A stretch of 64,000 nt of DNA from NCBI RefSeq assembly GCF_011397635.1, contig NC_064759.1:18748428-18812427 (forward strand). Direction: 5' to 3'. The translations under genes and the position numbers were made by a program. This document shows, in pieces, positions 34,790 to 54,470 of this stretch (position 1 is its first letter; each line of letters opens with the position of its first letter). The stretch comes from Epinephelus fuscoguttatus. Its lineage: Eukaryota > Chordata > Actinopteri > Perciformes > Serranidae. The notes beneath the pieces are model-generated. The model worked only from the letters and a program-made list of their open reading frames with translations, was not told where the DNA came from and ran no database searches.

Positions 34790-36144
34790 TTTATTTTTAA
34801 TGACATGTTTTTTTTTTCAAGACATGTTATGAATTTATCTCACAATATATACAAATGGATTTTCTAAGAGAACATAAATCTGCATGTTCCTGAGAACTAA
34901 ATTCCAAAATTTTACAGTTTCATTTCGCAATCACACAAATACATGCAACGTATTACAGCAACACTTGTTCTGACAATGTTTCATCAAACTGATGCAGATT
35001 TACAGGAAAGGGTGATGACACACCAGCAAATTCCTTTTGCTGGAGTCAAAGCCTTCTTCTCAGTTTGCTTGTTAGATCAGGACATTGTGTAAGTACAATC
35101 TGAGAGTCTGGATCTCCGGCTGGATTGACACCAACTAAATGCACTGAGCTACTATACTTAATCATACTTTAGCAACACCTCACAGAGATAATATTGAACT
35201 ACAACAAGCTGTTCTGGAAAACTACAGTGAAAGTAAAAGAAAAAAAATAATAATTTAGGGCCTGCGTCCTCATAGAGTTTTTTTCCTCAGTGATGACCTC
35301 TTTTTCCACTTATTCCCAATGAAAAGAGAGCGTATGGGAAAGTGAGTCTTTTTTTTAGAGCCCTCTGGCTTTTTTGTGCTCTGAGCGCCTCTAGTTGAAA
35401 ATCTCTGAACTTTTCAGAAAGGTGCTAGTGCCATCAATGCCGCTCCTTTAGCTTCTGCATGATATGCCAGTCAGAAACTAAGACGCAAAAGTGCATTTGT
35501 GGGAGCAGATCAGTTGGCGGACACTCATTGTTGCTGGTGAATGTTGTGCTTTAACCACCATATGCGTTGTAGGCTTGTTGTTGGGGGTTAGGGTTAGGGT
35601 TGACTGTGTCGTCACCCCTCTGTCAAGGTATTGTCATAGAAACCAAACCCACATGCAAATGCGAATAATTTAAAAAGTGCTAGGATGAAAGGCTCTTCAG
35701 TGCACTTGCATAGCTTTTCCACAAAAGAAGAATGCTATGTGGAAACATGCCCTTATACAGTGATTCCCTAAATGCTTGAGAACTTATTTTGGGACAAAGA
35801 TTAAAATAAATCACATTTGACACAATATGCATCAACAGTCAAAACTCTAGAACTTTTCATCTAAAGGCACTTTTCATCCAAAACACTGGATGACAAGGTC
35901 ACATTTGACTACATTGTCATACGAACGCATTTAAAAGATTGGCTCCACTGTTCATAAATAGGAAGGCAACGTGGTAGCACGTTACACAGAGTCATCTCTT
36001 CAATGAGGTTTCAAATCACTCCTCTACAGACATTACAAAAGGTTCTCAAGAGACTGCCTGTTTGCCATGACAGTGAGTCAACACAAGTGTCATGTTAGTT
36101 CTGACTGAAGAGGATGCAAGGCAAGAAAGTAATCAGAGGGATTA
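34790..36144 (-). other. zc3h12a: Probable 3' UTR of zc3h12a
   Basis: AT-rich sequence follows the stop codon. The first minus-strand AATAAA noticed is at 34795-34790, which would give a 3' UTR of about 1.35 kb. A GC-richer patch at 35270-35660 looks like an inserted repeat and includes two and a half TTAGGG units. No coding potential seen. Confidence 0.35.
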
Positions 36145-42745
<6,601 letters not shown>

Positions 42746-42820
42746 CCTGGAGCATTTGGGGCTTTTTTCAGCAGCATAGAAGGCGTGTTACACAGTTGCA
42801 GAGTGGTGTTCATTGACAGA

Positions 42821-44340
42821 CTGAAGGAAAATGACATTTAATTAGGGATATATGTTTATTTGACATCATTAATCATCAGGTTTCCTTTAAGACTGCAAAA
42901 TAATCATTTACCACACTATCTGACAGAATCCTATATATTCTGATTTACTTCCTCTTGGATGTTGACAGCAAGTTAAATATCACAACCAGAGACCATTTAT
43001 TATTCTATGGCTGAACCATTACCTCAAACTGAAATAGTCTGCATACACATGTCCTCAAAATTCAACCTGACATGTTTGGTATCTTTGGAAACTCTGATAT
43101 CTCGGCTAGACCACAAAACAAAGTTGCACAATAGAAGTTTTCAGTAACTATTCCACCCACTCCTTTTTACGGATTTTCACACAGTACAGAGCTGCAAGTA
43201 AACCGATTAATCGATCAACACAAAATTAATAATCAATCGTTGTCTTTTCAAGCAAAAATGCTTACACAAAAATGTCCTTTAGGTGCTCAGTGTGAGAATT
43301 TGTTGCTTTTATTGTTCTTAAATGAAAGTGATTTGAACATTTTGGGGTTTTGGACTGTTGGTTGAACAAAATACTTCTGATGATGTCATCTCAGGCTCAA
43401 ACATAAGGTGTTATGTGTTTTTTTAAAGGCCAAATGATAGAAAAAAAATAGAATAGGATATATAATTTACTGTCAACCATGGGTGAAGATTTGTCTTTGG
43501 CTCACCAAACACAAAAGACAACATCGTAAAAGCAGACAAATAGTAAGACAAGCAAATACAGTCATTACAACACACTTAACACATTTAATAAGCACATTGC
43601 CTGCCTGTGGTTTAATAAGACTGATTGCATAATCAAGAAAATAACTAATAAATTAACATATAATGAAAAATGATCATTATTGAACATTTTTATGACTTCA
43701 TTTTAAGCACTTTCATGAATTATATTGACCACTATTCCTTAAAATACTCTTAGCAGAACTGTCAGCCAGCTGCCATTTTCCCATGTTAATATGTATACTA
43801 CATTATCTTTTGGAGTATCTGATAAGACTACACATGTAAATATCTTATTATGTAATAATAAAGACTCGCCTACCACAGTTTATCAAATATAAGAAGCCCG
43901 TGCTCCTTTAATAATGTAACTCAGCTTTACTCTGGTGACTATATTAGGAAGAAACGCTGCTCCGCTTCACTGTATATACCTTATGTCAACTGTATCTACA
44001 TATAAACACGTAATAAACGTCCCTGTGTGGCTGAGGACTTCTACCTGACTCAGGTGACACATTTCCGGCGGTACATTTCCACTGCTGACCGGCCGGTTAG
44101 ATAATGACAGCTCATGTCTCGTTATCAGCACAGAGGTGAAAAGACAGCTCACCTTACTGCTCGTGTCCGTCTCTCCGTGTCCCATCTGTCGACTGAAGTC
44201 TCTTCAAACTCCCGTTAATGTTTCCGAAGCGAAGTACAGTAACTTTTGACACGGACTTGATGTTAGCACCTCCCTCCTGGAAAATGATTTCTTCCCCTTT
44301 CCTCCTCCAGACGGACGGAGGCATGCTGAGCCTTGAAACA
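42821..44340 (-). promoter_or_regulatory. zc3h12a: zc3h12a non-coding first exon, first intron and promoter region
   Basis: A donor GTAAG/GTGAGC at 44153/44152 ends a likely 5' UTR exon. A matching acceptor TTTTCCTTCAG ends at 42821, so coding exon 2 probably begins at 42820. The transcription start is not defined but should lie above 44153. The intron is about 1.33 kb. It includes a copy of a common teleost repeat (43187-43420); the remainder is AT-rich with no other exon seen. Confidence 0.55.
43187..43420. repeat. Dispersed repeat family F, copy 1
   Basis: AGCTGCAAGTAAACCGATTAATCGATCAA followed by AATTAATAATCAATCGTTGTCTTTTCAAGC. Same family as 56745-56990 and 62383-62560 (solo-element type common in teleosts). 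Confidence 0.5.
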
Positions 44341-44354
44341 TTTGCATAAATCCG

Positions 44355-44376
44355 AGATAAGATAAGGTGTTTCCCC
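44355..44376. promoter_or_regulatory. Tandem GATA motifs and a kappaB-like site upstream of zc3h12a
   Basis: Plus strand reads GAGATAAGATAAGG followed by GGTGTTTCCCC. The latter, read on the minus strand as GGGAAACACC, differs from the NF-kappaB consensus GGGRNNYYCC at one position. Mammalian ZC3H12A is induced by NF-kappaB signalling, so the site is plausible. A single motif match can occur by chance. Confidence 0.25.
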
Positions 44377-44435
44377 TTGGCTGCCAGTCAGTCACGCTGT
44401 ACTACTCCAGCTATTTGCTTTCTGTCTTTCTCTAT

Positions 44436-44473
<38 letters not shown>
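44436..44473. repeat. (GT)n microsatellite upstream of zc3h12a
   Basis: About 38 bp of pure GT dinucleotides, roughly 280 bp upstream of the inferred first-exon donor. Confidence 0.9.
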
Positions 44474-44475
<2 letters not shown>

Positions 44476-46312
44476 CACATTTCTTTCTTGTTGCTGTTGT
44501 TGCTTTGGGCGATACAGTGACAATAAACACATAAAATGAAATGAAGTCCACTCTTTGTTGTAATATGCAGGTATTACAGATGTAGCACCTTAAAACAAAG
44601 TCACATCAAGTGAAGTTATTTATGGAGGACATTTACAGACAATAAATACTGAACTATTTGGAACAATTAAAACCTCATTTTTTATATGAAAAAAAAACAA
44701 ACCCAAGCAAGGCCTATATTAGGCTAAGGTTATATCTGTGAACGAGCTCTAAAGCTTATGTCTATGTGTTGCTTACATGCAATGGTGGCTGTCATTAATA
44801 AATGATAATCTGATTTAAAAATTCTGCACAATAGTTTCGAAAGTACCTTGATCTAAATCTTCCTGGTTGAGTCTGGAACAATGCCTTAGTCGTTTTTTTT
44901 TTAGTAATCGTGCTCTCCTACTTTGTACATTATGAAAAATAAAATAAAATCATCTCGAGGACAAGACGCCCTCTCGTGGTTCAGGACAAAATAACAGCTA
45001 TTCCCCGTCACCTTTGGTTTTTTTAGGTTTTCCTTTTTTTTTTGGATGTGTAAAAATGAATTAAAGACAAAGAACTGTATTATTATTATTATTACTATTA
45101 TTTATTTATTTTAATTAGCCTACATATTATTAACAAATAAATTATAATGTGTTTTATAGCTCACACTACAATATAAAAAAATATTTTAAAAAAAGAAGCC
45201 GTAATTCAAGCGTGGATGGATAACTGGATGGGCCTACCGTGCACAGGCTTGGGGCCCAAAGTGTAAGGAGCCCTACTGGCCAGTGGCATATGGTTGTTAG
45301 GACGGGCCCCAGTGCACTTCACTGTGACGGGCCCTAGTGCAAGAAGACATACATATTACCCAGCAATCATCAGCGTAAATCTGTATACGACAAAAATATT
45401 CATTCAGTTGAATATTTTTTATAGTATATTTGTGGCTTTATAGTTTATGTAAAGTAAATATTAAACTATTGTAGAATAGAATATGTTGCGATGATGTCTC
45501 TATGGGGCTGTGTAGAGGTAGCCGCACTGCCTGCACTGTCTACATTTACACCCCTGCTACTGGCCTTGACCTGTGAAATGTCACTCAAATTCACACATAC
45601 CGACACCTAGAAGACACTCACAGTGACCACAAAAAGATGCAAATGAATTGCAAATGACACAAAATGACCTCATAGAGACACAAAGCTACAAACAGATGCT
45701 TAACTACAAAGAGATGCACAGCCATCACAAAGTCTGTGTGTCTTGCTCTTGTGTATGAGAGGTGGTGGGGCTTTTGCATATCTGTACCCAGGGGCCCATT
45801 GGCTCATTATCAGGCGATGATCATCGCAAGCTGCAACGTTAAAATGCTGCTTACACACTAATACCGTATCATAATAACTCACACTAAATAACAATACAAC
45901 TCTCTGAATTAAGCTGTTGTGCACAACAGGTACTTCATGCTTAAAGTATATTATGCTGGTAAATAATACTTCTCTTATGCTCTTATTTACGTAACGTTTT
46001 ATCACCTTGATACTTCATGACTTTTTTTTAATACAGAATGAAACATTACTTCTGTAAAACATGGTTAAGTACACACATATGCTCTCTCTCTCTCTCTCTA
46101 TATATAGTGGTATTGGTGTTGACAGTTAAATTTAAAGAAATACTATCCCTCCAAAATCCCAAATAATTCCCAAATCGGATGTTATAAAGTGGACATTAGA
46201 CAAGTGACCCCAAACATAAGGTCAGTATGTAGGATATATCATTTGTTCATGCAAAACACATATACAAAAGATCAAATATTTATTTATTTGGTGAAATAAC
46301 GATGCTTTATAG
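44474..46312. other. Intergenic, AT-rich; old repeats only
   Basis: A decayed GGGCCC-rich repeat is visible at about 45240-45560. No exon or RNA gene recognised. Confidence 0.4.
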
Positions 46313-46734
46313 CAGGGATGTCCAGACTTTTTTTTTTGAATGGGTGCCAGATGAGATAACATGAAAATACCTGGAGGTCAGCTGCTTCTCACATCATAGA
46401 GTTATATATTTAAAAAAAAAATCAGTAACAAATGAGACAAAATGCAACTGTTAATGTCTGCTGTTAGGTAACCATTTGTTTGCTTGTTTACTGTCTGTTT
46501 ATGAGTTTATAAAAACACATCAGTTCAGCCTCTGTGGTTCCTACTCGGTGCATGTCAACAAACTGCATGATAGTGCTGCCGTTGTAAGGTAAATGGAAAA
46601 AATGCAAAGTGATCTTGCTTGATTAACTAACATTGAGTTAATTTTGTAGTATATTTTAAAAGACAAGGCAAGGGTCGTTGAAAATGTGTCTGCAGGTCAC
46701 ACTTGGACCTCGGGCCACACTTTGGACATGCCTG
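46313..46734. mobile_element. hAT-like MITE
   Basis: The left end CAGGGATGTCCAGACTTTTTTT and right end TTTGGACATGCCTG are inverted. The flanking octamers CTTTATAG and CTTTAATA agree at 5 of 8 positions, a weak 8-bp duplication. Internal GGGTGCCAGATGAGATAACATGAAAATA resembles the non-coding hAT family whose end also appears at 1-50. Confidence 0.6.
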
Positions 46735-46984
46735 CTTTAATATTATTTCCAAGGATCCACGGAATCAATTCATTGTTTTGCAAGAATCAAGTAAGTCTTA
46801 AATATCTGCATTCATGTCCCAAGTTCGGACAGGCGAGTTAAGTTTAAAGTCATCAAATTTGTGACTCCAGCCTGATGGAGTCATGTGGCTGGGGTTCACA
46901 CCTCTATTCATTTCTGTATTTCTTCACCTTCATGAAATGCATTAGTGGCAAAATGAGGAGCTACAACTTCAATACTATTTGACA

Positions 46985-47990
46985 TATTGCAATTTTTACC
47001 ATTACTTTTACTGGAAGTGCATATTGACAATAAACTGGACTGGTCAACGAACACTGAAGAAGGGCCAGAGCCGCCTAGGAGGCCGAGGTCCTTGAACATC
47101 TGCCAGACAATGCTGAGGATATTTTACGAGTCTGTGGTGGCCAGTGCTATCCTGTTTGCTGTTGTATGCCAGGGCAGCAGGTTGAGGACAGCAGACGCCA
47201 ACAGACTCAATAAACTGATTCGCAAGGCCAGTAATGTCGTGGGGGTGGAGCTGGACTCTCTGGTGGCAGTGTCAGAGAGGAGGGTGTTGTCTAAGAAACG
47301 TGTCATCTTGGACACTGTCTTCCACCCACTCCACCATGTGCTGCTCAAACACAGGAGCACAGTCAGTGACGGACTCATTCCCCCAAGATGCACCACAGAG
47401 CACAACAGGAAGTCATTCCTGCCTGTGGCCATCAAACTCCTCCCTCAGAGTGTCAGCCACTCTGAGTCAGTAGACTGGCATCTGGACCTTATTCACTTTT
47501 TGCACCTATAATTCATAATTATTTTGGGTGCAATAATTCATCTATGCAATATTTTTCAGTATACGACTTTATCATGCTCATGACCGTACATATTTCTTTT
47601 TAACGTTTATTCTATTCTTTATTGTTCTATTGTATATATTGTAGATAAATTTCAGACTTACAGCCTCAGAACAATGTTTATTTTATTTTTAATATTCTAA
47701 TATCTTAAGAAGTAGTGTTAAACACCATAGCATAATGCACATTTTATTTTTTATCTTTATTTTAATGCACATTTTCATTTTATTTTATTTTCAATTTAAT
47801 TTAAATTAATCTAATTTAATTCAATTTAACTGAATTTTATTTTATTTTTATTTTTTTTGCTTTATATGTACATACTTCTTTTTCATACCTTATTCTTACT
47901 TTATAATCCTCTATTCTTTACATTGGAGCGACTGTAACAAATCACAGTTTCCCCTCGGGGATCAATAAAGCATTTCTGATTCTGATTAAA
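46985..47990 (+). pseudogene. Non-LTR retrotransposon 3' fragment (Rex1/L2-like RT tail and 3' UTR)
   Basis: An open frame to 47511 reads LEVHIDNKLDWSTNTE, then LRIFYESVVASAILFAVVCQ, DANRLNKLIRKASNVVG, and RKSFLPVAIKLL, the C-terminal region of fish Rex1/L2-type reverse transcriptases. An AT-rich 3' UTR follows, ending TCCCCTCGGGGATCAATAAAGCATTTCTGATTCTGATT with a short repeat tail. It is 5'-truncated; the visible part has few disruptions and so may be fairly recent. Confidence 0.8.
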
Positions 47991-48879
47991 CTTATGGCTG
48001 TAGGGTCCGTAGGAGCACAAACAATTAGGAAATAAACTGCAAGGTCAAACTGTACATAATGAAATCACATTCAAACACCTCATATTTTTCCAAGTAAGGA
48101 GTTATTGTCCATCTTTTCACTCTGTGTATTATAATGTGTTACTGTAACAATGATAAAACAATGCAACTGCTGTTCATAATGAACAGCACATGTCTGGTTG
48201 TTCTATAATTTGTCCACTAGATGTCACCCTTGCTTCATGTTATCCCGCTGTGCAGCTCTCACTGGGGGGATTATGGAAGACTTTGGCCTGCAGATGGTTG
48301 TGGCATCAGTAGGCTGGCGGTTAAGCTGTGAAGTTCTGTCTGGTGTGTACGTGTGTGTGGGGGTGTGTGTGAAAGAGAGAGAGTATGTGTGTGTTTGTAA
48401 ACAACCCTTTGTGTACAGGGTTAATGGCACGGTTGAGTTAGGATCACACCGCGTGCAGCTGGTTAATGGCATATACAGAGTTGAGTTCCGGAGAGTGGAG
48501 AAAGTAATCAGGGCCGGTTGCCAGGCGGTTGCCTCCTCTGAGGGCCCACACCACTGGTCCCAGGTGTCTGCAAGGCCTGATATTACTGCAGGGCAATGAG
48601 CTGCAGCCAGTGACGATGACTTGAGGTGGACACACACACACACACACAGACGCACAAGCTCAGACTCAAAGACAGAAAGCTACAGAGAGCATACCCACAT
48701 AAATTCACACCTTTATACAAGTGGTTTATCCATGACTTTGTACGTCGGAGAGTCTCAGAGTGCATTATGACGAAACATCAGTCGTATCACACTCAGCATG
48801 AAGGACAGTTATATGGTATTTTATTGAATTCAGTCTATAAAAGCTCCATTCAGCCTACAGTGGGCTGAGTGTATTGTTT

Positions 48880-49500
48880 TGTAATTTACAGCTAGATTAT
48901 ACTGGAAGGCATCATTGGCATCCAGAGAGCTATTGTTCAGCAATGCAAATCTTGAACTTCGCTGAAAATCCAAGTGCCCAAGATTGGATGAGATTAGTGC
49001 AGATTGGGTATTGTGAACATCAAATGCTTATTTCCCTAACATCTTGGGGGGAGGCATTGCCCTGCTCAAAGGCATATCTTTTTCCTCCAGGCAGGTGTAG
49101 TTTGGCAAGGCTTGTTAAACCTGAGACAGTTGATCAAATATTCAGCCGAGCTCATTGTGCTGCTGAGAGCTTTTGGATGTAGCTGGGATAGCGCCGCGCT
49201 GATAAAACCAGCTTTGTAGTGCCTCAGTGCCGGCCTCCCTTTGCTATTCCTTTCGTTGACTGCCTGGGTCAGCCGTCTGTCAGAAAAATTAATTTTTGTA
49301 TGATTTCTTTAAAAAGAACCAAAGTAAAGAAAAGGCAGCCTTTAACTGGAGTAATCCATCTTGCGCCAATGGTGTCAGAGTGATTCACGATTTCCAATTT
49401 AGCCATGGTTTGAATCTAAAGTAAATCAGGCAGGACGGCTCCACCCTTTGTGCAGCCGGACGACAAACCCTCAGTGACAAGAGCTTTCAAATGAACATAT
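48880..49500. promoter_or_regulatory. Candidate conserved non-coding block
   Basis: Unique, low-repeat, compositionally balanced sequence with dense homeodomain-type and other motifs: ATGCAAAT octamer, GGATTA/TAATCC, AATTAATTTTTG. It lacks long frames, splice pairs or repeat hallmarks. Conservation cannot be tested here. Confidence 0.3.
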
Positions 49501-50255
49501 CCCCCACATTCATCTTGTTCATTTATTACTTCAGACATCCCATTGCTTGTCCTACATAGATCAGCAAGCAAAGACCTCCTGGCATTGTGTGTGTGGAGTG
49601 CAGAGAAGGTAAAGTGTTAAAGCTGGCTAGGTGGCTACAGCATTGATAGAAGATTGGACAAAAGAGCAGTAGAATGGAGACAGCCCAGGTTTTAAGTCTG
49701 TGTTTAATTAGATTTGCTTTGATTAGTGACAACTGAATTCCCTGAGCAGGATGTGAGCACAGAATTGCAATTTAGTGACTACTGCAGCCTGCTGAACATA
49801 GACATCTACTCACTGAGATATACTGTCGAAGCACTTGTATTTATCTAGACATCACATAGACTAATTTGGTTTGTTTCTCGAAATTTGAGTGGGTTGTCAA
49901 CCTTCTGACTGCCCAGCAATTAATTAACAAAATGTATTCAAGGTGTTTCTATTACAGTACATGTGCAGCACTTCTTGTCAGATTGTCAAATGAAGGGGAT
50001 TTAACAAAAGTATTAAGATGTTAAAATGTGTTTAAAGCTGCCATAGTCAGTATTTTTAGCAAGGGATGAAATAACTATGTGAAAAAGTCACAGGTAATTA
50101 TCACCAAACTTTCCATTTCCAGGGCGTTTCAACGTTTATTTCACGGACTGAAATTTGACTATTTTGGTTCACTCTCAATATCTCATCAATGTCATTTTCT
50201 GACGCTGTAGGCAGAATCAAAAAAGCAGGAGGAAAGTTAAAGCTTAGATAGGCAG

Positions 50256-51105
50256 TAGGGCTGTGCCATATCATCTTGTTCATGATAATACAGGTATAAT
50301 TTTTAATATCATATGAAAAATTCATATTGTGACATTGGCGATTTTTCAACTTGTTGACGTATTGATGTCATACTGTTACCCACGGCAACAACAAGCATGG
50401 CTGAAAGCAAAATTATGAGCAACTCTGCGCTGGTTCCAAAAAGAGGCACAGCTTCAATAGTGAGGAATAAACTGTGGCGTCCTGAACGTTTTATGAACAG
50501 CCCCGGACTTCTCACACTCTTTTAGCGACTCACCGCTCAGAGGGAACTCATTCAGCGGCTCCTCTGGCAGCAGCACAGCGTCTCTCCTTCTCCTATACAT
50601 ATGCATATAGTATATATATAAATGTGCGATAGTTACCACAAAATAACAGCCTGTCACAGGTTACAGCGTGATGATTAGAGGAAAAAAAGGCAGAGCATAA
50701 AGGTCCAGATGGAAAAAAACAAGTCAATCATTTGGATTTTGCTAAAAGAAGGAAATCACCTGTTGATTTATATATATAGATGCCAGGGGACATTTTTTGT
50801 ATTTGGGAGCTGTTTAAATGTGTAATTTGTGGTAGATTTTTATCTTGCTGTACTATTAATATTGCACACAGAATGTGAGTTACTGATGTTTACAAACTAA
50901 AGAAATGAGAGTTCATTTTTGTTTAGTTTTTACTTAATATTTGAAGGCAAACTGTAAAACTATATCACTTATTTTGTTGCAATTCTATTTTCCCAAATTT
51001 ATGATTTTTTTTTTTTTTTTACTAATTTGTCACAGCGTAAAGAATATCGTTAATGCAAAAATACCATGAAATATATTATTTTAGGGCCATATCACCCACC
51101 CTTCA
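50256..51105 (+). mobile_element. hAT-type transposon remnant with BED-transposase-like N-terminus
   Basis: The left end TAGGGCTGTGCCATATCATC and the right end (reverse GGTGGGTGATATGGCCCTAA) are the familiar GGGCTGGGCGATATGG termini of teleost hAT elements. From ATG 50398 a short frame reads MAESKIMSNSALVPKRGTAS and soon diverges, resembling the start of ZBED-like transposases. The transposase itself is gone. Confidence 0.5.
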
Positions 51106-51790
51106 TAGATAGGCATCTGTTTGTCATTTTGTAAATTCATTCAGTACCATACATAATGGTTAGATAAACAAAACAAAACAAAGCTATGATAACACTGACA
51201 ACCGCAGCATAAAAAAACAACAACAACAAAAAATCAACAACAGGGCACCGTACCATTATTATGGATCAATTCATCACATATACTTGAAGTGCAACATCTT
51301 CACACACAGAGGTTCAGTTATTTTTGCTTACAGTTTGCTCAAATGTGTAATATTGGAAGGACCTGTCCTACCAAGGAAGGAGCCTTGACTTTGAGAAACA
51401 CCAACTATGTAATTCATTTTTCTCACAAATTCCGAACATGCATATGTGTGACATTTCACATGTGAGGCGTTTCAGGGCAGAGATTGCTCACACTGATATC
51501 AGATATTGGTCATATCAAACATAAATGTGAACAGTCTAGGTAAAAAGATTGTATCTGGACAAATAAGTGGAATTGATTATTAAGCCCTGTAGTGTGGATG
51601 TAGCCTAAATGAATTCTTACGAACTGTCAGCAAAAATATCAACATTGGAATTACCTTAATTATGGTGTACCGTAACAAATTTGGGTCAAGTGAGGAGCAA
51701 GGAAATCAAACAAGGGAACTGGCGTCTTCCTCATGTGACTATTCTTCTCTATTTCTGTTTTTATACAAAAACCCTTATTTCATCAGATAG

Positions 51791-51830
<40 letters not shown>

Positions 51831-54240
51831 TTTCTTAATGAAAAAAAAATACATCTTTGTTCTTAGAGGTCCAGTGTGTAGAATTAAAGGGGATTTAGTG
51901 GCATCTAGTGGTGAGGACTGCAGATTGCAACCAGCTGAAAATTCTCTAGGTTAGAATTCCTTCAGTTTTCATTGTTCGGCAAATTTTTCCTGTGGACAGA
52001 TTTATCCACAAATGTCTCTTCCTCTTCAAAACAAATGGACGAGGTACAAATCAGTCGCAGATGGGCCACTACTATCCCAACACCTGCTAATGTGTGCTAA
52101 CCTTTTTTCTCTGATAACTTAAGATCCAGAGATTTTCTCTCAAAAACAAATTTACCTGGTGCTTTACACTGAATAAAGCAGTGTTACAGTAAAAAAAAAA
52201 AAAAGATTTTGTCACAGAGGGGCTGTGAACTGCCATAGCCGACACCGATATCCATTCTGGGGATTGTAGAAACATGGCAGTGCAACATGGCAATCTCTGT
52301 AGATGTATATTATATTCTATTCCTGCCAATACATCCTCCTAAATTCAACACACCTTCACTGTCCAACAATCTTGCAAACACTTGTTTCTTTGTTTGAAAT
52401 AAATGTGATCCAGCTGGCCATATATCATTTAAAGAGTGTTGTGTATAGGGGCACTGGATCCCAGTGCAGCTCCAGCCCTTGCAGGTGTAACCTCAGCATG
52501 AGGCCTCAGCCTCGTCCAAGAGCACCAACAATGTTCTGATTAATTGTTGCTGTCAGTTAAGGTCATTTAGGCCTACCTGTTTTTCTACATATTACTCATA
52601 TCTGCCCCAACAAAGGCGCACACTCACAGCAATGCATGAGGACGTCCAGGTACACAGAAGTGCGTACACTGCAAGTACACATGGTCACTAACACACACAA
52701 AGACACACAAACAAAAAACGCTTCCAAAGCCCGGCCTCATGTGTGATAGCAATTCATGCTCAGGCAGTCAGGCAACGCTCCAAGGTATTCATTACTATTG
52801 ATGTCAGAATCCACAACAAGAAGTGATGGCTGAACCTCCTGCAGTCTGTACTGTTTAAAGCCGAGCTCCTCTCCCCCAGCTGTTGCTCTCTGTCTTCACT
52901 TAGAAGGGAGACTGTGATGATTAATGCACTCTCTGCTGGGATCTTCGGGGAAAGAACCTGGAGTTTCTGCTGAAGTGTTTCGCTCACATTGTGGTGATTC
53001 AGTCACACAGTATCTTCGCTGTGGAGCAACGCTGAAAAATAACTAAATAACAAAATAGAAAATCATGATGGTCTCGCATTCTGCCATGTGTGCTGCTCCA
53101 GATAGATGAAGCTGATGCCTGTTTGCTCTGTGCATCGTCTGGAATGAGCTGCTGTTTTTCACTTTCAGCTACCAATTCAACTTTCTGAACTTGTACCCGC
53201 TTTTATTAATCAAGGCGGTTATGGCTGTAGGAGCCGAGCATAAAAAATGACATTTTGTTATTGTTATTGGTTTATCATGGGGGTGGATTATGTTTTGTAG
53301 CAGAATAAATAGCAGTGTTCGTAGGAATGTTAGTGGGGGAACACTTTTCCCATTCTGCTGAGTAAAAAAAGGTGAAATCGTTCTGTGGTGTGACAGCTGT
53401 TCTCTCTTCTTGGGTTCAGTGGTTGATTACTTTGATGTCTGTTCCCCTCAGGACTCCTGTTCTTTGCTGATGGTGCTCTGTGTTGGTGTTTAACCTGCAT
53501 ACTGATAACACAAACTTGAGTCGGCTTGGTGGTGCTGCTGAACGCCAGAGATACTGCTCATCTCGGTGTGTGCAGCTGTTCAGCGATTGCCTCACTATAG
53601 TCGGGGCTGGTCTCATGAAACCCTGTGGGGTTGGTAGCTTTGTTGTTAATTAAATAAGGCGGTATTAGATTCTGATAGCCTCTAAATCCCTCTGCTCTTA
53701 AGCTATATGTACAGTAAGATACTAATGAAACATAGGTATAAACAAATTATATAATATGTAATTTTTTTGTATTAGTAAGTCTAAAAACAACTAGACCAAT
53801 ATATTTTGTTGAGCCGTGTACTCACATAGCCCTAAATGTTTCCAACAACCAACCAAGAGAAATCTGGAATTTTAATTAAGGACACGGTCCGTGTCATTTG
53901 GTTGCTGTTGCCTGTTAGTGTCATCATATCCCCATTGCACAATGAACTTTTAAGATCTTGGTGGTTTTTATCCATATGTTTTGACCGGATGAGTGATTTT
54001 AGTGTCAGAGAAACACTGATTTGTATGTGAAATGACATTATTCAGTGTATTTACTGGTTTTAATGACGTAGTCTGTTTGTTTTAGGAAAGGAAGCGAGGT
54101 CTGCAGATACTTTGGTTCCCCTTGAAAACCTCCTGAACAATGAACACTGAAGGGATCCTAGCTGCGACAAACTGACTGCAATCACAGCATTGCTCCGTCT
54201 TTTGTTACTGTTTTGTGTAGGAGAAAAAAGACATATTGTA
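51106..54240. other. Intergenic DNA with a microsatellite and one MITE
   Basis: (GT)n at 51792-51828. A MITE-like block (GGTCCAGTGTGTAGAATT start, GGCATCTAGTGGTGAGG inside) runs 51866-52360 and is related to 24824-25107. The sequence at 52780-53640 is unique, without supported exons. Confidence 0.4.
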
Positions 54241-54243
54241 CAT

Positions 54244-54470
54244 TTAAAGGGGCACTCTGGTGATTTGGTTTAGTACTTCCGTAATATTTGGGGACTTACA
54301 GTGACATAATAAAAACAGAGATAGTCAAACTCAAAGGTTCAGACGCCTAGATTTTTGACTTTTAGTTCCTAGCATGGGTTCGGTTTACTGTATACTACAT
54401 TTCCCATAATGCAATCAAGCATCATTTCATTTGACCCACTCTGCCTGGTCAGTGCCACATCTTCCAAACT
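54244..54470. repeat. Dispersed repeat family G, copy 1
   Basis: AAAGGGGCACTCTGGTGATTTGGTTTAGTACTTCC...TTTGGGGACTTA...TTTTTGACTTTTAGTTCCTAG...ATTTCCCATAATGCA matches 57116-57380. Confidence 0.75.

Noticed and set aside
35588-35600. Telomere-like TTAGGG units
   Set aside because: Only about two units; not an interstitial telomere array.
48198-48655. Opposing frames of 133 and 143 codons
   Set aside because: They overlap low-complexity GT/AC sequence and have no domain or splice context.
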